Shown here in pieces: positions 1 through 8,758 of a DNA stretch of 64,000 nucleotides (positions within the stretch are counted from its first letter, which is position 1; every line of letters starts with the position of its first letter). The stretch comes from Clostridiales bacterium VE202-21 (GTDB lineage: Bacteria; Bacillota; Clostridia; Lachnospirales; Lachnospiraceae). The notes below the pieces were generated by a model. That model ran no database searches. It was not told the DNA's origin and worked only from the letters and a program-made list of their open reading frames with translations. The position numbers and the translations under genes are program-made. Location of the stretch: the NCBI GenBank assembly GCA_000509105.1, contig BAIF02000098.1, positions 56,027-120,026 of the forward strand, given 5' to 3'.

Positions 1-53
1 AATAACGTCCGCACATGTCTAAAACTCCTTTCAGATGTTATACGATGTACTAG

Positions 54-775
54 CTACCGCTTTCTGGTGGCAGTATCCTGGAAGCAGAAATAATCGGGGC
101 GGTGCCTGGACTGGGTAAACTCAAACATGATTCCGTCAGAATTAAATGTCTGGCCGCTGATGACTGCAAGGCAGTTATAATCGTTCAGTTCCAGATACTT
201 TTCGTCAATTTCAGTGGCACGTTCCACGGTCATCTTTCTCTTACTGGTTACAATAGCCATTCCCACTTCGTTTTCGATATATTCATAAATGGATTTTTCG
301 GCGATATCTTTTGTAAGCCAGGCACAAGGGATTTGAGAAACATATTGATATCCAGGATCAGCGCCTTGTCCTCCAGATACCGGACCCGCTGAATGTAATA
401 CAGCTCGCTGCCCGGCGCAAAGCCTGTGTTTGCTGACACCCGTGCATCAGCCGTAATTTCCGTGAACTGAATGACCTTCGTGGAAGTCTTCCGGTGGTTT
501 CTCTCTGCGGATTCCTTAAAACTTTCGATTCCGCCAAGTGTAAAATCAGCCTGATCGATCGGCTGATAGATTACGCGGACTCCTTTCCCGTGCAGGGACT
601 GTACATAGCCCTGTTCAGCCAGTTCCAGGACGGCACGCCGGATTGTGTTCCGGGAACTGCTGTATATGTTTACCATTGTATTTTCCGAGGGCAGCAGATC
701 CTGATAAGGGTACTCACCGCTTTCTATTTTTTGTTTCAGATCCTTGTAAATCGATTCAAATTTTGCTTTTGGCAT
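54..775 (-). pseudogene. treR: GntR-family trehalose operon repressor, frameshifted
   Basis: The two halves of one GntR/UTRA regulator lie in different frames. The N-terminal half (775 down to about 318) has the winged helix-turn-helix (start MPKAKFESIYKDLK, then SENTMVNIYSSSRNTIRRAV) and most of the UTRA effector domain. The C-terminal half (from about 317 to 54) completes UTRA (VGMAIVTSKRKMTVERA to the end). Restoring one base near 311-319 would read LVPGLTKDIAEKSIYEYIENEVG, as expected for TreR. In this family the regulator binds trehalose-6-phosphate and releases treBC. The assignment is supported by operator-like palindromes shared with the treB promoter. Either a sequencing indel or a real loss of the repressor; the coding on both sides is otherwise clean. 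Confidence 0.8.
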
Positions 776-800
776 GGTATATTTTCCTTTATATTAGCAT

Positions 801-850
801 ACTTGTTTAAACATCTAGCTTTATTATAAATCATAGGACAGAGATGTCAA
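801..850 (-). promoter_or_regulatory. treR promoter with downstream GntR operator
   Basis: On the minus strand a -35 TTGACA (850-845), a 16-nt spacer and a -10 TATAAT (828-823) precede the regulator. ACTTGTTTAAACAT at 801-814 matches the two palindromes in front of treB and lies just after the -10 box. This fits autorepression by TreR. Confidence 0.65.
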
Positions 851-875
851 GTCTTTGTGAGGGAAGGTTGGTGTT

Positions 876-1018
876 TACTATTTACGGGGCCGTGCACCAC
901 ACTGCACGGCATCCGGGCCACTAAAGTGATGGGGCGGGCATCTGGCTTCTCGCCGCTGGCGACTTTAAATGAGCCAGATGCTGTTACTATGCACGGCTTA
1001 TTGGCCGTGCATAGTAAC
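876..1018 (+). repeat. Dispersed repeat E1 ending in a perfect 15-bp hairpin
   Basis: About 90 bp (876-965) is matched with high identity, inverted, at 8571-8658. The 3' part (983-1018) is a perfect stem-loop, GTTACTATGCACGGC / GCCGTGCATAGTAAC with a 6-nt loop, and a related palindrome occurs at 30971. The rest of the 776-1238 gap is very AT-rich (1040-1140) and should contain the asrABC promoter, but no single convincing one was seen. Confidence 0.75.
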
Positions 1019-1238
1019 GGTTGGTGTTTACCTGCGGAGAGAAAAATAGTAATGATAATTATATTTTATTATATAATAATAATAAATAATTTTTTGTTAT
1101 AGTAAATTAATGGTAAAATAAATAGGAATGTGATACCGGAGCTACTGATCAGACCAAACAGTAAAATTTCTAGAACAAAACAGTTCAGGCAAGTCTAAAT
1201 GGGAACTCTGGGACAACAATGAAAAGGAGGTTTTCAGA

Positions 1239-2273
1239 ATGGATTATGTACTTAATACCGCTCAGGCCGATGAGGTTCTGTGCGCACTCAAAAAGGACTA
1301 CTGCGTTTATGCCCCGAAGCGTTTCCAAAAAGAAGGGCGTTTTTCGGATACCGACATTATCCGTTATGACCAGGTGGATTATTTCAGCGAGATTGTATGG
1401 GATGCAAAGTCAGATTATCCTGCAAAGGAGGTTATCAATCCAATCCAGGAGACAATTCTTTATTTTACGGAAGATGAGTACCGTGAGAGTAAAGGACCTA
1501 AAAAACCAATTCTGATACTTGCCCGTCCCTGCGATATCAATGCACAGCACATTCAGGCAAAGATATTTGCTGGTAACGGAGGGTATGAGGATTTCTATTA
1601 TCAGCGTGTCAGAGAGCGGATTAAGTTCGCCATGATGGAGTGTAATGGAGGAGACGATACATGTTTCTGTGTTTCAATGGGAACGAACCGGACGGATGAC
1701 TACTCACTGGCTCTTAAATTTTCAAAAGAAGAGTTGAAGGTTCATGTGACAGATGAGAGTTTTCAGCCTTATTTTAAAGGGATGCCTGATACCAGGTATA
1801 CACCGGTGTTCGTAGAGGAGAATGAGCTGAAGGTCAAGATTCCGGATCTGTCGGATAAAGAGGTACGTAAGGCGCTTAAGAAACACCCGATGTGGAAGGA
1901 ATTCGATGGAAGATGCACATCCTGCGGCAGCTGTACAGTGGCATGTTCTACTTGTACCTGCTTTACGACACGGGATATTCTCTATGGGGACAATCCGGAA
2001 GTGGGAGAGCGACGCAGAGTAACTGCATCCTGTCAGGTGGAAGGGTTCGACCAGATGGCTGGACAGAAAGAAATGCGCAGTACTGCGGCGGACAGAATGC
2101 GTTTCAAGGTCTTACATAAATTTTATGATTATAAGGCGCGGTTTGGGGATTCCCATATGTGTGTGGGCTGCGGCCGCTGTACGCACCGTTGTCCGGAAAT
2201 GATATCGATTAGTGCAACTGTTAACAAAATGAATCGTGCGGTTGAGGAGATAAAAGCCGGCATGGAACAGTAA
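1239..2273 (+). CDS. asrA: Anaerobic sulfite reductase subunit A (4Fe-4S protein)
   Basis: 344 residues, the usual AsrA length. AsrA passes electrons within the cytoplasmic NADH-dependent sulfite reductase AsrABC, which reduces sulfite to sulfide. A Cys cluster CTSCGSCTVACSTCTC lies near residue 226 and a second ferredoxin-like CVGCGRCTHRC near residue 308, placing two iron-sulfur sites in the C-terminal third. An AAGGAGG sits about 9 nt before the start. It is the first gene of asrABC, 13 bp before asrB. The three subunits are contiguous and in canonical order, so the assignment is secure. No siroheme synthesis gene lies nearby. Confidence 0.95.
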   Translation: MDYVLNTAQADEVLCALKKDYCVYAPKRFQKEGRFSDTDIIRYDQVDYFSEIVWDAKSDYPAKEVINPIQETILYFTEDEYRESKGPKKPILILARPCDINAQHIQAKIFAGNGGYEDFYYQRVRERIKFAMMECNGGDDTCFCVSMGTNRTDDYSLALKFSKEELKVHVTDESFQPYFKGMPDTRYTPVFVEENELKVKIPDLSDKEVRKALKKHPMWKEFDGRCTSCGSCTVACSTCTCFTTRDILYGDNPEVGERRRVTASCQVEGFDQMAGQKEMRSTAADRMRFKVLHKFYDYKARFGDSHMCVGCGRCTHRCPEMISISATVNKMNRAVEEIKAGMEQ

Positions 2274-2286
2274 AGGAGGGACTGTT

Positions 2287-3078
2287 ATGATGAATCCTGT
2301 TATGCCAAAACCGTGTACAATTATGGATGTGCACAAGGAAAGTGAGCATGAGTGGACCTTCAGAGTCGCTTCTGATGTCTGTCCGGCTCATGGTCAGTTT
2401 ATGCAGTTGTCTATCCCAAAGATTGGTGAGGCTCCGATCTCAGTTTCGGCACAGGGAGAGGGATGGCTGGAGTTTACGATACGTTCAGTGGGGAAAGTGA
2501 CAGACTGTATTTTTTCAAAGGAGCCGGGAGATGTACTGTTCTTACGCGGACCTTATGGCAAAGGATGGCCTGTCGATGAATTTGCCGGGAAACATATAGT
2601 CGTTATTACTGGGGGAACGGGCTTAGCACCAGTGCGTTCTATGCTCCGCAGTTTTGCAGAGAAGCCGGAATACGTTAAGAGCGTGCATCTTATTTCTGGC
2701 TTTAAGAATGAGGAAGGAATCATTTTCAGCGGGGATCTGGCGAAGTGGGAGGAGCAGTTTGTTACGACCTATGCGCTGGATACCGATAGGAAGGAAGGCT
2801 GGAGAACCGGCTTTGTAACAGAATTTGTAAAAGAGATCCCATTCGACGAATTTCAGGGAAACTATGCAGTGGTTGTAGTAGGTCCCCCTCCGATGATGAA
2901 ATTCACCGGGCTTGAACTCATGAAATACGACGTAGACCCGGAGAAGGTCTGGATGAGTTTTGAGCGGAAGATGTCATGTGCCATAGGAAAATGCGGGCAC
3001 TGCAGGATTGATGAGGTCTATGTCTGTACAGACGGACCTGTTTTTCCCTATACGGCAGCCCGTGACTTGGTGGATTGA
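2287..3078 (+). CDS. asrB: Anaerobic sulfite reductase subunit B (FAD/NAD(P) diaphorase)
   Basis: 263 residues. AsrB oxidises NADH and feeds electrons to the AsrA/AsrC centres. The N-terminal half is an FAD-binding barrel (RGPYGKGWPVDEF). The middle has the NAD-binding segment VVITGGTGLAPVRSM and the VVVVGPPPMMKFT strand-loop. The C-terminus carries the 2Fe-2S motif CAIGKCGHCRI...C near residues 232-250. This is the dihydroorotate dehydrogenase electron-transfer-subunit fold. An AAGGAGG precedes the start. It lies between asrA and asrC in one operon. Confidence 0.95.
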   Translation: MMNPVMPKPCTIMDVHKESEHEWTFRVASDVCPAHGQFMQLSIPKIGEAPISVSAQGEGWLEFTIRSVGKVTDCIFSKEPGDVLFLRGPYGKGWPVDEFAGKHIVVITGGTGLAPVRSMLRSFAEKPEYVKSVHLISGFKNEEGIIFSGDLAKWEEQFVTTYALDTDRKEGWRTGFVTEFVKEIPFDEFQGNYAVVVVGPPPMMKFTGLELMKYDVDPEKVWMSFERKMSCAIGKCGHCRIDEVYVCTDGPVFPYTAARDLVD

Positions 3079-3096
3079 GAAAGGAGTGTAACTGGT

Positions 3097-4164
3097 ATGA
3101 ATCAGGATATTAATATTAAAAAACTGCGGATTAACTGCTTTCGCCAGTCCAAAGTCCCCGGACAGTTTATGCTGCAGATGAGGGTTCCGGGAGGTTTTAT
3201 TGATTCCTCCTACCTTTCAGTGATTGAGCATATTGCGAAGACTTGGGGGGATGGGAACTTTCACTTTGGAACGAGGCAGACGTTTGACATAACCGGCATT
3301 CCTTATGAGAATGTTCCGGCCGTGAATGCTTATTTGGAAGACTATATCAAAGAGGTGGATGCAAAGCTTTGCCAGGTAGATATGGACACAGTATCGCATG
3401 AGCCTCAGGAATGGGATCCAAAGAGCGGATACCCGACAATCGGTGCACGGAATATTACGGCATGTATCGGAAATTACCATTGTATCTGTGGAAACTGCAA
3501 TACATATGAACTGGCGAGGAAGATAGAACCCATTATATTCCCTAGCCATTATCACATTAAGATTAATATTGCGGGATGCCCGAATGACTGTAATAAGGCA
3601 CATTTGTGCGACTTTGGAATCATTGGGGTGGCGCGTATGGTTTATCACCCAGAACGCTGCATTGGCTGCGGCGCCTGTGCACGCACATGTGAAAAGGCAT
3701 CTACCAGAGTGCTGAAACTCAATGAGGATACCGGAAAGATCGAGAAGGATGCCTGCTGCTGCATCGGTTGCGGCGAGTGCGTCAGAGCATGTCCAACCAG
3801 TGCATGGACCAGAGAGCCCACGAAGTATTACCGCGTAATCTTAGGCGGCAGGACAGGACGCCAGACTCCGCGTACCGGCAAGATGTTCCTGAACTGGGCA
3901 ACAGAGGATGTAGTCCTCTCAGTTCTTAGCAACTGGCAGAAGTTCTCCGCATGGGTTATGGACTATAAGCCGGAATATCTTCATGGCGGCCATCTGATTG
4001 ACCGTGCGGGTTATAAGAAGTTTAAAGAAATCATTCTGGACGGGGTGGAATTGAATCCACAGTGTCTTGTGGCAGAGGATATTTTCTGGGATGAGACAGA
4101 ATACCGTTCGAACTTTAATGTGAAGCCTCTGGGCATGCATCAGACGGCAGGGCCGGCTGAGTAA
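3097..4164 (+). CDS. asrC: Anaerobic sulfite reductase subunit C (siroheme catalytic subunit)
   Basis: 355 residues; the catalytic subunit reducing sulfite to sulfide at a siroheme-4Fe4S centre. The coupled-centre cysteines appear as CIGNYHCICGNC (from residue 124) and GCPNDC (near residue 160). Two extra ferredoxin clusters follow: CIGCGACARTC (about 188) and CIGCGECVRAC (about 222). The N-terminal half contains the nitrite/sulfite reductase ferredoxin-like half-domain (GNFHFGTRQTFDI). It ends the asr operon; a very strong hairpin lies about 95 nt downstream. Confidence 0.95.
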   Translation: MNQDINIKKLRINCFRQSKVPGQFMLQMRVPGGFIDSSYLSVIEHIAKTWGDGNFHFGTRQTFDITGIPYENVPAVNAYLEDYIKEVDAKLCQVDMDTVSHEPQEWDPKSGYPTIGARNITACIGNYHCICGNCNTYELARKIEPIIFPSHYHIKINIAGCPNDCNKAHLCDFGIIGVARMVYHPERCIGCGACARTCEKASTRVLKLNEDTGKIEKDACCCIGCGECVRACPTSAWTREPTKYYRVILGGRTGRQTPRTGKMFLNWATEDVVLSVLSNWQKFSAWVMDYKPEYLHGGHLIDRAGYKKFKEIILDGVELNPQCLVAEDIFWDETEYRSNFNVKPLGMHQTAGPAE

Positions 4165-4257
4165 AACTTTATGGATGGGGGACGCGAATGGCGAGGTGAG
4201 CCCGGAACCTGGCGGAGCAATGTCTGCTGGTGAAATCTCCTGACACTTCGCGAAGAA

Positions 4258-4331
4258 GCTGTAGAAGAAAACGGAACGGAAAGGTAAGGCAAAATTCTGC
4301 CCTCCCTTCCCGTTCCGTTTTCTTCTACAGC
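4258..4331. repeat. 34-bp stem-loop downstream of asrC
   Basis: Left arm 4258-4291 begins GCTGTAGAAGAAAACGGAAC and right arm 4298-4331 is its complement with a few mismatches near the 6-nt loop. The stem is far longer than an ordinary terminator and has no T-tract. It probably ends or protects the asr transcript, but could be a mobile foldback repeat. Its loop lacks the two-hairpin core of the 50-56 kb elements. Confidence 0.6.
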
Positions 4332-4360
4332 CTCTAACGCTTGCTTTATGGAGCCGCGCC

Positions 4361-4422
4361 GGGACAGATGGCCGTCGCAATATCCTGATTTAGGGGCAGA
4401 TGGCTGTCCCTATTATATTGCG
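4361..4422. other. Interleaved inverted repeats (possible pseudoknot)
   Basis: GGGACAG (4361-4367) pairs with CTGTCCC (4404-4410), and CGCAATAT (4376-4383) pairs with ATATTGCG (4415-4422). The pairs interleave, so a single strand could only satisfy both as a pseudoknot. The two halves are also an imperfect direct repeat (GGGACAGATGGCC / GGGGCAGATGGCT), which may be the simpler explanation. Confidence 0.3.
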
Positions 4423-4443
4423 TCCTCAACCAGTGGCAGAATT

Positions 4444-4632
4444 TTACCAGAACCTCTCCATGTACTTTACAGCCTTCATCGGCTCCAGACCAAATTTGTC
4501 TGCCACCTTAGCTTTCGTTTCTTCCCTGGAAAATTTCATTTTATAGCAAAACTCTATCAAAATCTGTATTCCTTCTTCATGACCTTCCTGTCCATAGTTA
4601 TTATAAAAAAAACGCTTGACTTGTTTAAACAA
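4444..4632 (-). pseudogene. C-terminal remnant of PD-(D/E)XK nuclease/transposase (Rpn-like) family
   Basis: The last ~45 codons read GHEEGIQILIEFCYKMKFSREETKAKVADKFGLEPMKAVKYMERFW. From memory this is the typical C-terminal tail of Rpn-type PD-(D/E)XK 'transposase' proteins, where a helical EEG...I..FSREET..K....F.L......YM..YW segment follows the nuclease domain. The nuclease domain is missing. The apparent start lies inside the treB operator and is fortuitous. Interpreted as debris of a decayed mobile gene between asrC and treB. Confidence 0.5.
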
Positions 4633-4673
4633 GTGTGATATAAAATGATTAAAGAAACTTGTTTGAACAAGTT
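4616..4673 (+). promoter_or_regulatory. treBC promoter with twin TreR operators
   Basis: A -35 TTGACT (4616-4621) and -10 TATAAA (4639-4644) are 17 nt apart. ACTTGTTTAAACAAGT (4619-4634) fills the spacer, and AACTTGTTTGAACAAGTT (4656-4673) lies downstream, centres about 38 bp apart. The same sequence precedes treR. The arrangement fits repression by the GntR-type TreR. Confidence 0.75.
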
Positions 4674-4753
4674 AGGCAGCGACAGGGCAGACAGTGAATA
4701 AACAGATATGTAAAAGCAAAATCTAACAGATGTTAAGATTAGGAGGAAGAGTA

Positions 4754-6768
4754 ATGGGCAGATATGCAGAGGACGCAAAAGAGCTTTTGGAACTGGTCGG
4801 CGGAAAGAAGAATATCGCCGCGGTTTCTCATTGTATGACGAGAATGCGGTTTGTTTTGAACGATCAGTCTAAAGCGGATGTGAAGAAAATCGAAGCCATG
4901 AAGGTTGTAAAGGGCAGTTTCACGCAGGCAGGACAGTTCCAGGTCATTATCGGGAACGCAGTGGCGGATTTTTACAATGATTTTGTTGCGGTTGCCGGAG
5001 TCGAAGGGGTATCCAAGGATGCTGTGAAACAGGCGGCGAAGAGCAATCAGAATCTCCTGCAGCGCGCAGTGGCTGCGATAGCAGAGATCTTTGCGCCTCT
5101 GATACCGGCGATTATTGTGGGAGGTCTGATCCTGGGGTTCCGCAACTGTATCGACAGTCTCTACCTGTTTGAAAACGGAACCAAAACGCTGTGTGATATC
5201 AGCCAGTTCTGGTCCGGAATAGATAATTTTCTCTGGCTGATCGGCGAGGCGGTATTCCATATGCTGCCGGTGGGAATTTGCTGGTCAGTGACCAAAAAGA
5301 TGGGTACCACTCAGATGCTGGGAATCGTTCTTGGTCTGACGCTGGTTTCAGGCCAGCTTCTGAATGCTTACTCCGTGGCGTCCACGGCAGCAGCAGACAT
5401 TCCGTTTTGGGATTTTGGATTTTTTAAGGTAAACATGATCGGATATCAGGCACAGGTGATACCGGCAATTCTGGCAGCATTTACCCTTGTATACCTGGAA
5501 AATTTTTCCGGAAGATTACGCCGCAGGTGATCTCCATGATCGTAGTACCATTCTGCAGTCTCGTGCTGGCTGTGATTGCAGCACATTTTATACTGGGACC
5601 GGTTGGCTGGAAGATAGGCTCAGCCATTTCAAGTGTCGTATATGCGGGAATTACCGGTTCGTTCAAGGTTGTATTCGGGGCGGTCTTCGGATTTGTCTAT
5701 GCGCCGCTTGTTATTACCGGGCTTCACCATATGACGAATGCCATTGATCTGCAGCTGATTGCGGATTACACCGGAACTATGCTGTGGCCGATGATCGCAC
5801 TCTCTAATATTGCACAGGGTTCTGCAGTACTTGGGATGATCTTCCTGCAGAGAAAGAATGCGGAGGCACAGGAAGTGAATGTACCGGCATGTATCTCATG
5901 TTATCTGGGCGTAACAGAGCCGGCGATCTTCGGTGTAAACCTGAAATATCTCTTCCCATTTGTATGCGGTATGATAGGTTCCGCCTGTGCGGCAGTTATC
6001 TGTGTGGCCACCGGAACAACGGCAAATGCGATCGGTGTCGGGGGAATCCCCGGAATCCTTTCCATCAAGCCTCAATATATGCTCTCCTTTGCTGTATGCA
6101 TGGTGATTGCGATTGTAGTACCTTTTGTACTGACGATAATTGCAGGAAAGAAAAAGGGCGTGGCATCAGCCGGAAACAAAGAAGATTCCCCGGAAGTAAG
6201 GGGAGAGGATGACGGACACGTCATTCATGTGCAGGCGGAGGGAATACTGGGGGGAGATATAGATTCAGAAGAGTCTCTCACAGAAACATCCAGGGATAAG
6301 GCACACAAAGAAATGGAACTGAAGGCATTTTTAGACGGAAAAGTCCTCTCTTTAAAAGAAGTGGGAGACGGTGTGTTCTCAGAGGGAATCATGGGCGGCG
6401 GACTTGCCATTCTCCCGGAAAGTGAAACACTCTGTGCACCGGCTGACGCAAAAGTGACGGTACTCATGGAGGATTCCCGCCATGCCTGCGGCCTGACGCT
6501 GGACAATGGCATGGAATTGCTTCTTCATATAGGAATCGATACGGTGGATATGCAGGGCGATGGATTTGAATACCTGGTAAAAGAAGGCGAGGATGTTACA
6601 ACAGGAACCCCTCTTATTAGATTCAGCAGGGAGAAGATAAAAGCTGCGGGCCATCCGGACGTGACGGTTTGCATTATTACTGGAGAAGGAGATGCAAAAG
6701 AGATCCAGTATCATACGGGAGGCCGGGCAGCATCAGGTGAAACGGCGGTTGTAACCTATTGGAATTGA
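4754..6768 (+). pseudogene. treB: PTS trehalose-type EIIBCA, frameshifted
   Basis: A trehalose PTS permease that would import and phosphorylate trehalose to trehalose-6-phosphate. EIIB carries SHCMTRMRF (phospho-Cys near residue 27), EIIC is the membrane part, and a fused EIIA at the C-terminus carries LLLHIGIDTV with the active histidine. The frame breaks near 5500-5509 in the run GGAAAATTTTTCC. One extra base would read LEKFFRKITPQVISMIVVPF and join the two open frames of about 266 and 413 codons. The start at 4754 is chosen because AGGAGG (4741-4746) precedes it; the upstream ATG at 4730 would put that site inside the gene. Assembly error or true inactivation cannot be told apart here. Confidence 0.85.
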
Positions 6769-6837
6769 ATGCGGCAGGATGAAACAGACATAATGAGAGC
6801 AGGCAAATAAGGATTAGAAAAAACGGAGGCATGAAAC

Positions 6838-8466
6838 ATGGCAGATTTTAAAAATAAAATAGTGTACCAGATCTACCCCAAATCTTTCAAAGACACGAAC
6901 CGGGACGGAGTTGGAGATCTGTGCGGAGTCCTGGAAAAGCTGGATTATCTGCAGGAACTGGGCGTAGATTATCTTTGGCTGACACCATTTTTTGTGTCGC
7001 CTCAGAATGACAATGGCTATGATGTGGCGGATTATCGGAACATCGATCCACTGTTCGGAACAATGGAAGATCTGGAGAAACTGATTGCCGGGGCGGACAG
7101 GCGGGGGATTGGCCTGATGCTGGATATGGTATTCAACCATACTTCCACAGAGCACGAGTGGTTTCAAAAGGCGCTGGAGGGTGATCCAGAGTATATAGAT
7201 TATTATATTTTCAAAGATGGCTCCCCGGAGAAAGCGCCCACGAACTGGAAGTCCAAATTCGGCGGCTCCGCATGGGAATATGTGCCTCATCTTGAAAAAT
7301 GGTATCTTCATCTGTTCGATGTAACACAGGCGGATCTGAACTGGGAGAATCCGAGAGTAAGAGAGGAACTGAAAGAAGTCATCCGTTTCTGGAAGGAAAA
7401 GGGCATCAAAGGATTCCGGTTCGACGTTGTTAATCTCATATCAAAGCCGCAAATATTCGAGGACGATTCACAAGGGGACGGAAGAAGATTCTATACGGAC
7501 GGCAGGCACGTGCATAAGTTTCTGAAGGAACTGGTTCATGATACCGGGATTGAAGATCTGGTTACCGTCGGAGAGATGTCTTCCACATCATTGGATAACT
7601 GCATCCGCTATTCTAATCCGGAAGAAAAAGAGCTTTCTATGTGCTTTAACTTCCACCATTTGAAAGTAGATTACAAAAACGGGAATAAGTGGGAGCTGAT
7701 GGATCCGGATATAATGGCATTGAAACGTCTTTTTGAAGAATGGCAGACCGGGATGCAGAAAGCCGGAGGCTGGAACGCGGTATTCTGGTGCAATCACGAT
7801 CAGCCGAGAATCATATCCCGGTTTGGAGACGATAAAAAGTATTGGAAGGAATCCGCTAAAATGCTGGCCGCGGCTATTCATCTGATGCGCGGTACCCCAT
7901 ACATTTATCAGGGGGAGGAATTGGGAATGACCAACGCAGGATACCGGGATATTTCCCAGTACCGGGACGTGGAAAGCTTGAATTATTATGAAATCTTGCT
8001 GTCCCAGGGAAAGAGCCATGAAGAAGCCTTGGATATCCTCTCGGCGCGTTCCCGTGATAACGGGCGTACCCCTATGCAGTGGACAGATGGGAAAAACGCA
8101 GGTTTCTCAGAGGTGTCTCCGTGGATCGGCCTGCCGGAAAATTATAATACCATAAATGCGGAATCGGAGGCGGCAGACAAAGATTCGATCCTCAGTTTCT
8201 ACAAAGCGTTAATTTGTCTCAGAAAAGAAAACCCGGTAATAGCCGAAGGGGAGATAAAATTCCTGCATCAGGAAAACCCGGATGTACTGGCATATAAAAG
8301 AACACGCGGGGATGAAGAACTGCTTGTACTGTGTAACTTCAGGGACAGAGAAGTGGCGGTGGAGGAGCTTTCCCAGGAGGGGTATCATAAAGTTCTGGGG
8401 AATTATAAAGATTGCGCACGATCCCTGCGGCCATACGAGGCTGTGGTACTAGGAAGGGGCGTATAG
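6838..8466 (+). CDS. treC: Trehalose-6-phosphate hydrolase (GH13)
   Basis: 542 residues; cleaves trehalose-6-phosphate to glucose and glucose-6-phosphate in the cytoplasm. The opening (KIVYQIYPKSFKDTNRDGVGDL) and GH13 regions are clear: DMVFNHTS near residue 96, nucleophile FRFDVVNLI (D196), acid/base TVGEM (E246) and CNHDQPR (D321). It lies 69 bp after treB with an ACGGAGG-like site, in the tre operon. Oligo-1,6-glucosidase is the main alternative. The PTS partner and TreR-type operators favour the phospho-specific enzyme. Confidence 0.92.
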   Translation: MADFKNKIVYQIYPKSFKDTNRDGVGDLCGVLEKLDYLQELGVDYLWLTPFFVSPQNDNGYDVADYRNIDPLFGTMEDLEKLIAGADRRGIGLMLDMVFNHTSTEHEWFQKALEGDPEYIDYYIFKDGSPEKAPTNWKSKFGGSAWEYVPHLEKWYLHLFDVTQADLNWENPRVREELKEVIRFWKEKGIKGFRFDVVNLISKPQIFEDDSQGDGRRFYTDGRHVHKFLKELVHDTGIEDLVTVGEMSSTSLDNCIRYSNPEEKELSMCFNFHHLKVDYKNGNKWELMDPDIMALKRLFEEWQTGMQKAGGWNAVFWCNHDQPRIISRFGDDKKYWKESAKMLAAAIHLMRGTPYIYQGEELGMTNAGYRDISQYRDVESLNYYEILLSQGKSHEEALDILSARSRDNGRTPMQWTDGKNAGFSEVSPWIGLPENYNTINAESEAADKDSILSFYKALICLRKENPVIAEGEIKFLHQENPDVLAYKRTRGDEELLVLCNFRDREVAVEELSQEGYHKVLGNYKDCARSLRPYEAVVLGRGV

Positions 8467-8541
8467 GGGCGAAATGCTTGCGAAGTTGAATCTGAAAAGT
8501 TGCATATATATTGCAGACTTTGCCGCCCCAACAAGCTCCAT

Positions 8542-8658
8542 GTTAATATGCGCGGCCTATGGCACATATAAAATCGCCTGCGGCGGGGAGCCGGATGCCC
8601 GTCCCATCACTTTATTGGCTCGGATGCCGTGCAGCAAGGTGCACGGCCCCGTGAACAG
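8542..8658 (-). repeat. Dispersed repeat E2, inverted copy of E1
   Basis: Read on the minus strand this matches 876-1018, including CACGGGGCCGTGCACC, TGCACGGCATCCG and AAAGTGATGGG, then ends in GCCGCGCATATTAAC, the counterpart of E1's terminal hairpin. Together E1 and E2 bracket asrABC-treBC in inverted orientation. The rest of the 8467-8758 gap holds GGGGCG/CGCCCC complementary segments (8465-8530) that may end the tre transcript. Confidence 0.75.
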
Positions 8659-8693
8659 TAACGGCTCCATCCCTTTGCTCTAAATTTCCCATC

Positions 8694-8722
8694 TTGACTT
8701 TCCCCGTAGCAAGGTGTAAGAT
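8694..8722 (+). promoter_or_regulatory. Promoter of the MerR-type gene
   Basis: TTGACT (8694-8699), a 17-nt spacer and TAAGAT (8717-8722) lie 36 bp before the regulator's start. The regulator probably acts on it. Confidence 0.45.
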
Positions 8723-8758
8723 TAGTAGATTTTCTACATACCAAGAGGTGGAAAACGG

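Noticed and set aside
857..1102. 81-codon open frame in the asr upstream gap
   Set aside because: It runs through the E1 repeat and its hairpin and ends in AT-rich DNA; not a gene.
8474..8683. 69-codon open frame after treC
   Set aside because: Entirely within repeat E2 sequence; no protein features.
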